This document shows positions 34,659 through 49,600 of a stretch of 64,000 bases of DNA, piece after piece. The DNA is from Mactromeris polynyma. Its lineage: Eukaryota > Mollusca > Bivalvia > Venerida > Mactridae. Every line of letters begins with the position of its first letter. The stretch's first letter is position 1. Below the pieces are notes generated by a model. The model made no database searches, was not told the DNA's origin, and was given only the letters and a program-made list of their open reading frames with translations. Position numbers and translations under genes: made by a program. The stretch lies in NCBI GenBank assembly GCA_032209605.1, contig JASFXZ010000052.1, positions 682,001-746,000 on the forward strand, written 5' to 3'.

Positions 34659-37600
34659 ATGAGGCAGAATCCTACAATAAACTTCGCCCTGGGACTTTCA
34701 GTGGGTCTTGTGTTTACCTTTCTGGCAGCCACCTACTTAACTGGTGAGTTTTAGAAACTAACTTTACTTTCATGACTTCTCACAAGGCCCCATGTTTACT
34801 CAATCGAGTTTTAACTTATAATTCACGAGGCATTTACCAAGTATGAGTCAAGCGACAGATCAAACTGATGTGACTATAAAATCAACATCTGAGTTGAGAT
34901 TTCCATCATTTATGTGAGTGATGAAGTATGAATATTGCGACAGACCAAACTGAAATATGTGAGTATGAAATCATCATCTGAGTTGAGATTTCCATCATTT
35001 ATGTGAGTGATCAAGTATGAATAATGCGACAGACCAAACTCAAATATGTGAGTATGAAATCAACATCTGAGTTGAGATTTCCATCATTTATGTGAGTGAT
35101 CAAGTATGAATAATGCGACAGACCAAACTCAAATATGTGAGTATGAAAGCATCATCTGTGTTGAGATTTCCATCATTAATGTGAGTGATGAAGTATGAAT
35201 AATGCCACAGACCAAACTCAAATATGTGAGTATGAAAGCATCATCTGTGTTGAGATTTCCATCATTAATGTGAGTGATGAAGTATGAGTGATGCGACAGA
35301 CCAAACTCAAATATGTGAGTATGAAATCATCATCTGAGTTGAGATTTTTCTCAATTTTGGCAGATAACATTGAGGGAAATCTCAAGTAACTCGAGTAAAT
35401 TTTCAAAAATTAAATGTAAGTAAGGACTGATGTGTCGTATTGATACCTCACCAGGATATATTTGTTTAAGTTTTACCGAGCGAGTCATGCATTTTTATGT
35501 AAAAAAACTACAGTAAAACCTAACCTAACGACCACCTCAATAATAAGGTCGCCTCAAAATTATGAACACAATTTTCAAGTCCCTTTTACTGTTTTGTTCT
35601 GTATTCAACCTCAATATTAAGACCACCTCAATATGAAGACTAATTTTCAAGGGTTCCAAAGGTGTCTTATTATTGAGGTTTTACTGTCACAGTAAGTGAC
35701 TTGGCAAGGAATGACATTCTTTCCGACGACTATATTAATATTATTTCACTAACGTTGAAATAAGTTACGAGGTAGTGTACCATCTGGCTTTTGTTTCAAT
35801 ATATTGATATTACATTAATAACTATCTAGTACAATCGGAACGTATCTCATAACCCAAGTTATCCATAGCGCTTTAGGATCTCTGTTAATCTACTAACTAT
35901 TAGTTATTTTGCCAATATGTTTTCAACGGCTGGTATGTAAGTGTGTTCGCTCGTACTTACATCCGCACGTCTGTATGTCCATCCGTCTCTCAGTCCGTCT
36001 GTATGTTCGTCCGTCTCTCAGTCCGTCTGTATGTTCGTCCGTCTCTCAGTCCGTCTGTATGTCCATCCGTCTCTCAGTCCGTCTGTATGTCCATCCGTCT
36101 CTCAGTCCGTCTGTATGTTCCTTTTTTATGATCGTACTTCTATTTGTTCGTACGTCTGTATGTTCGTACTTCTGTATGTTCTTTCTTCTATTTGTTCGTA
36201 CGTCTGTATGTTCGTCCGTCTCTCAGTCCGTCTGTATGTTCGTACTTCTATTCGTTCGTACGTCTGTATGTTTATACTTCTGTTTGTTCGTACGTCTGAA
36301 TGTTCGTACTTATGATCGTACGTCTGTATGTTCGTACGTCTGTATGTTCGTACGTCTCTCAGTCCGTCTGTATGTTCGTACTTCTATTCGTTCGTACGTC
36401 TGTATGTTCAAACTTCTGTTTGTTCGTACGTCTGAATGTTCGTACTTATGATCGTACGTCTGTATGTTCGTACTTCTGTATGTTCGTCCGTCTCTCAGTC
36501 CGTCTGTATGTTCGTACTTCTGTTCGTTCGTACGTCTGTATGTTCGTACTTCTGTATGTTCGTACGTCTCTCAGTCCGTCTGTATGTTCGTACTTCTATT
36601 CGTTTGTACGTCTGTATGTTCGTACTTCAGTTTGTTCGTACTTCTATTCGTTTGTACGTCTGTATGTTCGTACTTCTATTCGTTTGTACGTCTGTATGTT
36701 CGTACTTCAGTTTGTTCGTACGTCTGAATGTTCGTACTTCAGTTTGTTCGTACGTCTGAATGTTCGTACTTATGATCGTACTTCTGTGTGTCCGTCTCTC
36801 AGTCCGTCTGTATGTTCGTACTTCAGTTTGTTCGTACGTCTGAATGTTCGTACTTCAGTTTGTTCGTACGTCTGAATGTTCGTACTTATGATCGTACTTC
36901 TGTGTGTCCGTCTCTCAGTCCGTCTGTATGTTCGTACTTATGATCGTACTTCTGTATGTCCGTCTCTCAGTCCGTCTGAATGTTCGTACCTATGATCGTA
37001 CTTCTGTATGTCCGTCTCTCAGTCCGTCTGTATGTTCGTACTTATGATCGTACTTCTGTATGTCCGTCTCTCAGTCCGTCTGAATGTTCGTACTTATGAT
37101 CGTACTTCTGTATGTCCGTCTCTCAGTCCGTCTGTATGTTCGTACCTCTGTATTCTCGTACTTCGGTATGTTCGTACTTCTGTGTGTTCGTACTTCTGTG
37201 TGTTTGTACGTCTGTATTTTCATACGTCTGGTTGTACATGTATTGCAGGTCCCAGTGGTTTATCAATACAAAGAAGTCCGAAATTGGCTGTGAGTGAATT
37301 CCAACAACAACAACACTCAGTATTGACACATGAAGATCTTGACAAGATACAACAGTTAATTCGACCTGTACAGTTCCAGGACGCGCATGCTCATCACGGT
37401 AAGTACATGTATAAAGATTGTTGACAATTTCAGTCCAGTCGTCGATTTCACGAAATGCCTCATTTGTTTAAAATGTATTGTATTTAAATCGATTTTGAAA
37501 CAAGGTTACAACTTATACTAATTACTCATGAAGACTGCTTCCTGGGTCACTGACTCGCGCCTTCAAATTAAAATACAAATATTTATTGTATAAATGACAT

Positions 37601-40600
37601 CCGTCCCATACACAAAATAATACTATACACAACACAACAAATCAATTAATGATCATTAACCCATCTATATAAATAATTGTGTATAGTTACTAACAAACTT
37701 CGATAAGATTACTATACAATTTACAACTTTCAAATGTTGAAACATTCAAACATCTAATACAATGTACAAAAATCTAGATCAAAGCAGAGATGAAGCTACA
37801 TGTGCATCTATGCATAAAAGCTTTATATAAGAACAATAGGACATTTCTAATCAAACTATCATTTACTGGCTTACTTCATGGAGTGTGCAGTTCTAGGCTG
37901 AACCACCCTTAGGGTGGGATTCCAACTCGAGACCTTCGGATCTGGAGTCAAGCGCTATACCCCTCGATCACTTTGCCACCCTCAAAAGACCAATGTTGAG
38001 ATCTATCTCAAACTGAATATTTATAGAACTAATCGTTTGAATGAAGAAGTGCGTGTATGCAATCATAAGTAACTATAGTTATAAAAAAGTGTTGATTTAT
38101 AGTGTCACCCCTATTTAAAGGGCCAGCCATTTCTGATTTATGAGATACCTACTTTCTGAGCACATTTACTTCCCGGCTCCAATCCTTTAATGCCAGGCAT
38201 CAGGCAGGTAGGCACACAGTAACCATCAAACTGCCATATCAGAACGGACCCCTACCGGGATTCAAACCTTCGACCTCCCGCGGATGCCTTAACCACTCGG
38301 CCACTGGAGACGGTTAATATATTTATTTAAACGTATTACATGTAGCTCCATTATTGAGACTGTTTGTGGCAGAATTTTGATCACACACAATAGGAGATAG
38401 TTGTCTGGAGACAATCTCAGTTTGAGATTTTGTGAAACAAAGGCATGTTTTTATATTGTGCTTCAACAACGTATTTCAGCCTACATCAAATATACATGGT
38501 GGTCAGTTGAGCTAACCAGGGTTCTAGTAATTCCAACCAGTACAAACCATATTAATTTCATGATGAAAACGTCACGGAAACTTGTCTCATTCGAGCTACG
38601 AACTAATCACGTCCATGCATTTCCAACAGTTTCGCTCTACCGCAAACCTTATCAGCAGGTTAATCTGATTTTGGACTAATACATGTATGTGTATTAATCG
38701 AACTGTTTTAAATGAAAAACATCAGTATGAATTTAGCGATTGTAGCAGTAACATCATTCGCTGTATTACTGTTATCACTGACAGTATACGACAGTAACTA
38801 TACCTCGTTTATTTGACAACCAACTATCCGAATACTGGGTATTATCCGAAATAGATATCAGGTCCCGCTATATCTTTTTTATCAACGTCGAATTGAAATG
38901 GGCTGTTCGAAGCTATATATTATTGGAAATAAATTTCGGACCCGATAAAATTTAATGCGAATGAACTAGGTCCGACTGTACTATACAATAATTAACATCC
39001 TGTTAGTATTGTGGTGAGGAAGCCAAAGTCAATTTGTTTGAAAAAAAGGGAAATGTTTGTGTTCTCTATATCAAAGCAATTTGGAGTGGGTTTGATTTAT
39101 AAATTAGCTGATTTTAAACGTTAATATTGTTCTGTAATGATGATTCAATTTCTGTTATTTAGCAATTTAGACATACACAGAATTTACTAGAGTAGAAGTT
39201 TTATATAAATGTCACATGGCAGTGAAGGTGACATGAATATTGTCAATCCGAGAAACCGAATATCACCGAGGCGAAGGACGCGGGTCACCTACCACTAAAT
39301 TGTAGGCGCATAATCGGGTAACATTAAAAATGTTAGGGGGTCATATGACAGACCGGCTTACAGACTTTTCAACCCCACTTTTCAAATGAAGACTTTTCAA
39401 CCCCAGTACTTTTCAACCCCTGATTTCAAGACTTTTCAACCCCTACCTGTTGAGACTTTTCAACCCCTAGTTTGAATATTTTCAACCCCTACATTTATCT
39501 TTTTCAACCCCTACTTTGAAGACTTTTCAACCCCTACTTTGAAGACTTTTCAACCCTTACTTTGAAGACTTTTCAACCCCTATTTCTTTTTTTATCATTT
39601 TCTATTTTATTAAATATACTAGTCTAGTATCTATCAATTCACTTATATCAAGCGTAACTGTAAATCGTAAATAAAGGAAAACAATTCCTCTCAAAATGTC
39701 ATTGATAAATATATTTAATGACGTAATCACATAAACAAGTCTCTGACGTCATTCAGTATACACGCGTTCAGCAAGAACTGAAGATGTGTTGATGTCGTCT
39801 GAAACATAGTCATTTGAGATTAATTGGATATGTACGTTGGAAGAATTTTGATGAACATGAATATGTGACGTAACAAGATGGCGACGGCTGGTTTGAAAAA
39901 TCTGTGCTCAGTGAAATTTTATTGAGATAAACGCTTTTCTACGATAAATTGGATATTTTCTGATAATTGAAGTGTTGGATATTGTCATCATTGTCTTTGT
40001 GAACGTTGTTGTGATATATAAGTGTCGACCAATAAGTGATTTCATGTGTTTTCTACACTTGTGTAACTACCTGGATTATCAAAATGGCGGCAATATTTTC
40101 ACAAGTACATGTTGACCAAAATATGGAAACGGGTGATTGGGAGTACATTGCTACAAAAAAAACCAAACGTAAAAGACATAATACTTCTGTAAGTACAAAT
40201 CCTTTGTCCCCAACCCCACCTGGATTAGAATTTGAATCAGCTGATATGGACTCAAAACTATCTATGATATTTGAAGAAGTTTTAAACTTGAAGATAGATC
40301 AAGCCAAAACACATAGACTTATAACAAATTCGGATCGGTTCTACAAACATATGTGTAATAAAGTCAACAGTATAGTGGATGTTACTAATCATCAATCATC
40401 CCTTCTAAAAACATTAGCGTATAAGTCGATTGACATTGAAGCACGAGGACGACGCAACAATATTATATTTCGTGGGATAAACGAAAGTAGAACTGTAAAT
40501 TGTACCACTCAAGTGCTGGAATTCTTGGCACACATAATGCAGTTGGACACGAGAGGCATGCAAATTTCCCGTGCACATAGGCTTGGTGTAATGAAGAAGG

Positions 40601-43600
40601 GTCAACGGTCACCAAGACCAATTATTGCGAACTTCATTCATTCTGGTGCTGTAGAATATATACTATCAAATGCGAAAACACTAAAAACATGCCCAGGCTT
40701 TTCGATTGATAGAGATTTTCCCAAGGAGATAGCTGAAGCCAGGAAACGTTTATGGCCACTATACAAAAGCACAAAACAATCGAACCCTAAGTGTACAGTG
40801 CAAATTATCTACCCGGCTAAACTTATTTGTGACAATAACGTAATCAGTGACGAGTTCCCCGACTGGCATCTCATTTTGAACACAAATAGACTTGATGGTA
40901 TTCATCGTTTAGAAGAAACAACTATCAACCACATTGATTTTAGTCGCAGTGATACACCCGTAAACAACACTGACTGGGATACGCAACCGTCTTCGTGTGT
41001 ACAGCCAGCAATAAGTAGCGAACGCAAAGGTACTACTTTTAATGAACAGCCACCTCATGTCGACCCTAGTGAGCAATCAAATGCGCTGGACTTGTCACAA
41101 ACAACAAACATTCCATCTTTATTTGAAAACATTAAACAACCTGCAAACATCGTAATAAAGGATGCAACTCTAAGAGCTAGCAGGGCTTCCTCAACCGATA
41201 CTAGCAACTCACAGTCCGGTTCGCGCAAGTCTCGATCTCAAATTAGGAAACCGTCAGGAAATCGACGTCAACAATCAACATCTACGCAACGTCAATCTAC
41301 ACACTCAATCCGTGATTCACACCACAACGACGAACTTCCAAATGTCCAGAACAACACGAGTAGCGATACGCGTACAAACGTTGACTCTGGCTAACGGTAC
41401 CAGGAGAAGGTGCAGATAAAAATTTCATTACTTAATATACAGTGTCTTATTTCTAAAAGTTGCAATAAACTACAGTGTCCAGAAGTTATATCTATTTTTC
41501 AGTCAAATGATATTATCATGCTGACAGAGACATGGTCAAATGAACTACAAGATTATAGTGTTGGAGGGTTCCATCATTTTCCATTGCACAGACAGAAAAG
41601 GAAACACTGCAAGCGAGACTCTGGTGGTATTATTATTTATGTACGTGACAATCTTGTAGATGGAACTTGTATATTCTTAGATAGTGAAGATGATATTCTA
41701 TGGTTACGAATTAGTGGTAGAAAATTATTTTTAGACTCTGATCTGTTTTTAGGCTTGTGTTACGTTATGCCTGAAGGCAGCAGTAGGTATAATGCTATAG
41801 ATCAAAATTGTTTTGACAGATTACTGGATTCTGTGGCAACTATACACATTAATACTAATGGTAATTGTCATATCATAGTTTCAGGTGATTTTAATGCTCG
41901 TACTTCAGATAACAACGATTTTGTTGATTTTGACTCAGACGATCTTGTTGCGGTATCGGATAATTATCATGTTGATTCATTAATCCCAAGAAAATCGCAA
42001 GATAAAGGTCATCTTAATAATAACGGTAACTCTCTTTTAGATTTTTGCAAACAAACAGGTTTACGCATAATGAATGGCCGATGCTGTCAAGACAGTACTA
42101 TAGGTAAATACACATTTGTAGGTCATAGAGGTCGAAGCGTCGTCGATTATGTCTTATCATCCGAAAATATATCTGATTTATTTACAGCTTTTCGTGTTCA
42201 CGATCCTAATCCTCTGTCAGATCATTGTCTTATCTCTTTCAAATTAGATAATACATTATGTACATCTGATAGTGAGCAGACAAACCTTGAAAATAGTCAG
42301 CGTGATGGGTTTGACTGTAATTATATTGAATGTAAATATTCATGGTGCAATGATATGAAGGATGACTATATAAACTCCATAAGTACTGTTAACTTTACCG
42401 AACGTTTAAAACGTATTGCCGAAAATGCTACGAATTGTTCAAATTGTAAAGAAATTGAGACAAATTTAGAATCATTTTCTGAATTATTGTGTGATACAAC
42501 GGATAAACTATTCAAGCGCCCGATCAGGCATTACAGCCATGAGAACATATCACTAACTAAAAATAACCAACCGTGGTTTAATGATGATTGTACTTTAAAA
42601 CGTGATCAGTTTTTATCCGCGTTAAACCATTACAGAAAAAATTACTCAGACGAAAATCGAGTCTTCCTTGTGAAAGCACGATCTGAGTATAAAAACACGC
42701 TGAAAATTAATCACAAACTGTATTTAAATAACCGCACTTCTGAGTTAGAAACCTATAGATACAAAAACGCCAAATTGTATTGGAAAATGTTAAAAGAAAC
42801 ATCTCATGTAAAAACACATGATATACCTCTGTCAAGTTTTGAGCACTATTTTAAAGCTATAAATAACCCGGACGACCATTTTTTCAACCCGGATGATGAT
42901 GTCATTTATTTCAACGAGCGCTTTGTTAAAGGTGAATTTCAGGTCATGTTTAACGAACTTGACTCCAGAATCACAGAATGTGAAATATCAAAAGCTATAG
43001 GCGAATTGAAAACTGGCAAAAGTACAGGCCCGGACAATCTTTTAAATGAATATTTTAAACATGGTAAAAATCATTTATTACCATACTTATATAATCTTTT
43101 CAATACGGTTTTCATAACCGGTTGTTTCCCTAATACATGGTCAGAGGGATATATTATTCCGTTACATAAGAAAGGTTCGCATAATAATCCAGAAAATTAC
43201 AGAGGAATTACCCTATTGAGTGTTTTAGGCAAATTATTTACAAGAATTTTGAACAATCGTTTAAACAAATGGGCTCAAACATATAACGTTTACGTCGAAG
43301 CCCAGGCCGGTTTTAGAAGTGGTATGGGAACAACAGATAATATTTTTGTTTTACATGGCCTGATAACTCATATGATTAATTCCGGTAAAAAGCTGTTCTG
43401 TAGTTTTATTGATTTTAGTAAGGCGTTTGATTATGTTGAACGGAATTGTTTGTGGTTCAAATTAATAAAAGTAGGAATCAGAGGTAAAATGTTTACTATC
43501 ATTAAAAGTATTTATTCGAACATAAAAAGTTGTGTCAAATACAATAACATGCTCAGCAATGAATTCACTTGCATGTTAGGAGTACGCCAAGGTGAATGTC

Positions 43601-46600
43601 TGTCTCCCTTTTTATTTTCTATGTTTTTAAATGACCTTGAAGAATACTTAAGTATTAACAATTTTGAAGGTATTGACGTTCTAATGACAAAATTATTCAT
43701 ACTGCTATACGCCGATGACATTGTGATTTTTTCTGAATCGGCCGCTGGACTTCAGAAAGGTTTTGACTTACTGTTTGAATATTGCAACAGGTGGAAACTT
43801 AAGATTAACGTAGAAAAAACAAAGGTGGTCGTGTTTAGAAAGGCGGGATTATTATCACGAGATACTCGGTTCACATTCGGGGCTGAAGTTATTGAAATTG
43901 TCAAATCCTTTTCTTATCTAGGTGTGGTTTTTACCCAAGGTGGCTCCTTTAATGAAACGCAACGTTTGCTGGCAGGTAAAGCTCAAAAAGCCATTTTTAA
44001 ATTGAACAGTTATCTTCTTAACTTTCCATATGTAACGGTTAACCATAGACTTGAACTATTCGATAAACTTATATTACCAATCATCAATTATTCTTGTGAG
44101 GTATGGGGCTTTCACAAAGCAAATAATATTGAGAGAGTCTATAGTCATTATTGTAAACGTGTTTTGAACGTTAAACGGAGTACACAAAATGATTTTGTGT
44201 ATGGTATATTAGGAAAGTTTGAATTGTCATATTTCAGACACCTTAGAATAATAAAATATTGGCTAAAAATACAATCATGTAGCGAAATTAAATTTTGTAA
44301 AATTATATATAATGTGCTAAAGATGGATGCTGATCTCTATCCAAATAAAGTTTCTTGGGTTATATTAGTGCGTAATCTTCTATCAGAGATGGGCTTTTTC
44401 GAGGTATGGTTAGAACAAAACGTTGGCGATACTAAAGTATTCTTAAGTATCTTCACACAACGTCTTAGAGACACCCGCATTCAAAATTGGCATGACCGCT
44501 TACAAAATTCAAGTAGAACACACTTTTTTAAATCTGTTGTAAGCTTCGAGTATCATTTTCACCTAAAATGCATTTGTATCAGCAAATTTCGGATCGCAAT
44601 GACACGATTAATAGTCTCATCACATAACTTAAAAATTGAGTCTGGTCGATGGCATAAACCGAGAAGTATCCCTTTAGAAGATAGAAAATGTTTAACTTGT
44701 GGTAGGGTAGAAGACGAATATCATTTTATTTTAGAGTGTTCTTTATATACAGATCTTCGAAAGAAATACATTAAGAAATATTATTGGTCACGACCAAGCA
44801 TGTTTAAACTTAAACAATTATTTGAAAGCAAAAATGAAACATTAATTAACAGCTTGAGTGTTTATATATTCAAGGCCTTACAATATCGCGATTCGCTGAC
44901 CTAATGTAAGCGAGATGCATAACTTAGATGTAAAAGAGATTGTTGTTGTTGTTGTTTTTTTCCAGTGAGATTTTCAGTACACATGTGGTTTCATATGATG
45001 CTATTTATGTTTATGTTTATGTTTATATCAGTGCATTATACATAGTTGTCAGATAAACGATAGTAGTTTGTATCATATTACCATCTAAGTGTTATACGTG
45101 TATACATATATATATATATATTACTTCCGTTTTTGCTATGCACAAATCATACATGTATTTAAAATGTGTTGTATGTTGTTTTAACTACTTTACTATACTT
45201 TGTACACCTTCTCCGTCAAACACTGTTCTGTCCTTTCTTGTACTGTCTTTAATATATTATGTTTCCTTAAACATAACTTATAAGTACATTATCTAAACTG
45301 ACTAACCTATATATTCTTTATAACAATGTACAAGTTGTTACTAAAACCAATTATTGCCTCTTGTTACTGTCATATGGAAATTGTATTATGTCATTATTAT
45401 GTTCACATGGGCCTATGGCCTACTGAATTTGAAATAAACTATCTATCTATCTATCTATGTTAATCTGTCATATAAGTAAAACTTGCATGTTAACGGTAAA
45501 TGTTACCATATTTATGTTTGTGTTTGCTGCAGTGTTCATGAGGGTTCTTATTTAATACATCAAAAGTGTTAATATTTTTCATCTTTACTCGTTTTGTAAA
45601 TTGTAAACAAGCAGCGTATTGACTTATTTAGGTTTTTTCCGCTCATTTGCATAGAATATGCACACTGCGCAAAATATTTACTGTTATTGTATCGTACTAG
45701 AAACATACACGGATATGTGATAACTCGTCTGAACAGATGGTCGGTATTATTTGAAAATAAAACAATGATATTGCAAATATTTGATCGTTGCGTGCACGTC
45801 ATATGATGCATGTTTTTGTCACTAATGGGTATAAGGCATATCATGTTCCTGAAAGAGATATTAGAATTTGAAACATAACTTATTTGTTATTCAGATAATT
45901 AATACGAATGCCTTAACTTTAATAAAAACGACATTATTTAGCTGTATGCGCGTTAAATTAGTCATGTACTGGAGATTAACATTTTTCCTTTTGTAATGTT
46001 ACACCACTTGAAACATAAACATGCATGTATATATATTTTGCGCATTAAACTACAACGAAAGGTATAGACAGTAGTAAATGTATGTTATTGTAAATCACGA
46101 ACCTACAGGTCAAATTTATGTCTGTTTAATCGGAACCTGGCTATAAAATCGTCCACATAGTAACGTTGCAAAACAGAAGTCACATAGTTCTTAACTCGGA
46201 CTTTCTTATCGAGCACCTGGCTGCAATCACAATACTGCTAGCGGTTAAAAATGCAGTCAACTAGATCTAAATCGTTATTGTCTCTGACACTGTAAGTTCT
46301 TGTACTTGTATCAACCCCTATTTCTAAGACTTTTCAACCCCTATATCGAAGACTTTTCAACCCCTGTGTTTCAGATAAGTGTATTGTTTGGCATAATATT
46401 TGTATTGTTTAATGTTCAAACAAAACATATCAAATGATGAAATGTGATAATTCGAAAATTGCATTCCTTTAATTTGTCATTATATTTTGTTTGATCATCA
46501 TAATACAATTAAATGTTTGTTTGTTGCACTTGTTTATTGGATCAAAGGCACTTATGTTCTATCACACTTTTAATTATGTGTAAACTGTCAATTGTAAGGT

Positions 46601-49600
46601 GTTTAAGGGGATATATGCCCACTAAGTGCCTTGAAATGGTACTGTTATTATATATATAGGTGAATGAATATGTTTATTCTCACAATTGTCTAAAATTGGA
46701 TAAGTCGTTAAGACTTATATAAATGTATATCAGTAGGTCCTTCTTAAAATGACTTTATCATATATACATGTATACATGTAATCTAAAACATTGATCGCAG
46801 GCATTTTATTAATATATGTTTTTCATATAGTACCTAAGATTACAGATGCCATAATAATTATTAAGATATATATTCTCTTTTATCACCGATTGTGATAGAG
46901 TAATACAGGTTGAAACAAATAAATATATATAATGTGTCTTAAAACATAATGATTTCCGAACTTTTAGGTTTAACCAATAACTCAACTCAATCATATTTAT
47001 TGCATAAAACATTCGTACATGTGTATAGCATACAATACAATATAATATATAATGTAGAGAAAGTCGTACAAGAAATCAAAAAATATTAGTTTACAAAGAG
47101 CTTTCATGAATGTGAAACAATTGTGTTACATTAGCAAAGTGATCAATGAAAATATATATACCAGGTATATCTCAGTCTATCTGTACCAATAAAGAAAAAA
47201 CAAAGTCAACATACACAGATGACATGAGGAAAGGGCAATTATGGAGTTCTAATATCATTTGCTTAATAAATGAATGTTGAAAGGTTTATCAATTCAATCT
47301 TTGAGTCAGTGCTTAAATAAAGACAATGTATTGTTATGTTTGTTGACTGTGTTACGTAATGACGCGTGCTCGGTTAACGAGGTGATTAACAAGGTGAGAA
47401 GCCGCTGTAGCGGGTGATTAGATAAGATGATAAGATTTAGGAGTGCTACTATTGATATTTATTTTTCAGAAATAAGGCAGAACAGAACAGAACATCTCTT
47501 TTATTCTCTCAATAGATGTACACAACATGCAAATATGAGGCATTTACAATTGACAATATAATATATTTTTCGAGGCTACAATATACATTCACGGTATAGT
47601 ATTAGTTATAAACACTCAAGATTGTTTTCACATTTCAAAAAGATAGACACAAAGTACATTAGTCAAAAAATAATAGTTAAATATGAGAAAGATATTACAT
47701 TCTAACATTTCGTAGGATAACTTTTACAAATTTACAAAGTTTCAAAAATTCTGATTTGTTGCTAGTGCACATTAACTTTTCTAGCTTAAACATGTTTGGA
47801 CGTCGATAAAAAAATGGTTTAATAAACTGTCTTCTATCATTAGAGAATTGTTCGCATTCAAATAAATAATGAAATTCATCCCCAATTTTGTTTCTACAGG
47901 AGTTACAAGTTCTTTCATTAATTGTAATTCTTGACCAGTTTCCCGTTTCAATAGGTAAGCGATGGTTCCTTGTTCTAAATTTGATGAAATTATATAATAA
48001 AGATGGTTGTAATTTGGATAAATAAGGTTCAATACCGAAAGATTTCTTAAATACTCTGTAAAATGTGTTATTTCTTGAATTTTCAACTAATGAATACCAA
48101 TTATTTAAGAATAAGTCCTGTAATTTTTGTTTAAACGACATCTTTAACCATTTTGCATTTGGGAAATTTTCTTCTGTCCAAACATTTATAAGACCGCATT
48201 TAATCAGAATATGTTTAACATTGAACAACCATGGATACTCTACTTTAAGCATTTCATCGGGTATAGCTTCTGTTGATCGAAGAATATTTTTATAAACTGC
48301 AGATAATAATTTCTTTGGTGTGTCTCCACCTTCAGTTACACAAAGTCTTGACCAAAAATAAATTATGTTTTCTTCTATGTCTATTGACAGTGGCATACAT
48401 CCTGTTTCACCATAAACGACATAATTAGGGGTGGACCTTTTTAATTTTAATATATATTTTAAAAAATTTAATTGTACACGTTCTATTAAATCTAATTTAC
48501 CAAAATCCCATATTTCAGCTCCATAGAGTAAAATAGGTTTGACAGTTTTATTAAAGAGGTCTATTTGTAAATCTATCGGAAGGTTAAGACGATTAGAATT
48601 TTTAATAAGACTGTACATTGCCCTAGTTGCTTGGTTTGAGATATGTTTTTTACAACTTAAGAAAGAGCCACTTCTATTGAAATACAGACCAAGATATTTA
48701 TATTCCTTTACGACCTCTATAGCTTCATCTTTGAAAGTAAAATTATACATGGGTTGTCTACCTTTAGCGAAAACAACAATTTTTGTTTTTGAAGTGTTTA
48801 CCCTAAGCTTCCAAGTATCACAATATTGTTCATAGGTATTTAAAGCTTCCTGTAAATCATTCGCTGTTTCTGCCATTATTACTGTATCATCTGCATACAG
48901 TAAAATAAATATTTTTAGAATGTCAAAAAGTTCATTTTGCAGTATTATTCCTTGTACATTACTATTATTTTGGAAGAAGTCTTTTAGATCATTTAAAAAT
49001 AGTGAAAAAAGCAATGGTGATAAGTTTTCCCCTTGACGTACTCCAATATTACAAGAGAAGAAGTTAGAAAATTTTGAATTGACCTTTACACAGGATTTTA
49101 TATTATTATACATGTTTCTAATTACTTAGAGACATTTTCCGTTAATTTTAGTATTTATTAATTTTTCCCATAGACCGTTTCTCCAGATCGTGTCGAAAGC
49201 TTGTTTTAAGTCGATAAACGAGTAGAATAATTTTCTTCTGTTATTATTTAGATATTGAATAATATGGTGTAAAACGAATAAATTGTCTGCTGTCGAGAAG
49301 CCTTTTCTAAACCCCGCTTGTATATTGTTTAGACTATCATTAGATTCAACATAGTCAGTTATTCTTTTATTTAAAATACTGGTAAATACTTTCCCTAGAC
49401 AGCTTAACAATGTTATAGGCCTATAATTTTCAGGTTTTGTTATGTCGCCTTTATTTTTATATATTGGATTGATTATACCTATTGTCCATAGCTCTGGGAT
49501 TACACCAGTGTCATAAATTAGATCAAAGTAGATTATAGTTTTCATCAATGGTAACGATGCTTTTATTTGTTCGTTTACTATTTTATCATAACAACTGGCT

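Larger units (their letters stand above)
39873..45460 (+). mobile_element. Full-length non-LTR retrotransposon with two intact ORFs (LINE-A)
   Basis: A two-ORF LINE of about 5.6 kb in sense with C1GALT1, with a short 5' leader, ORF1 (40084-41394), a 15-nt gap, ORF2 (41410-44904), a 3' UTR, AATAAA at 45432 and a CTAT-repeat tail to 45460. The leader has YY1-like ACAAGATGGCG (39874-39884) and AAAATGGCGGC at the ORF1 start. The 5' boundary is approximate. No target duplication was found. A short microsatellite tail instead of poly(A) fits CR1/L2/jockey-type elements. The 3' UTR end is shared with LINE-C at 52609 (GGGCC..ATGGC and TTGAAATAAACTAT). Confidence 0.8.

Noticed and set aside
35909..37240. 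Long plus-strand open frames (up to 191 codons) rich in [10 protein letters not shown]
   Set aside because: They are translations of a tandem repeat that lacks stop codons in all three frames; no domain, start context or exon structure supports a gene.
48065..48835. Plus-strand frames of 76 and 98 codons
   Set aside because: Antisense shadows of the LINE-B reverse transcriptase.
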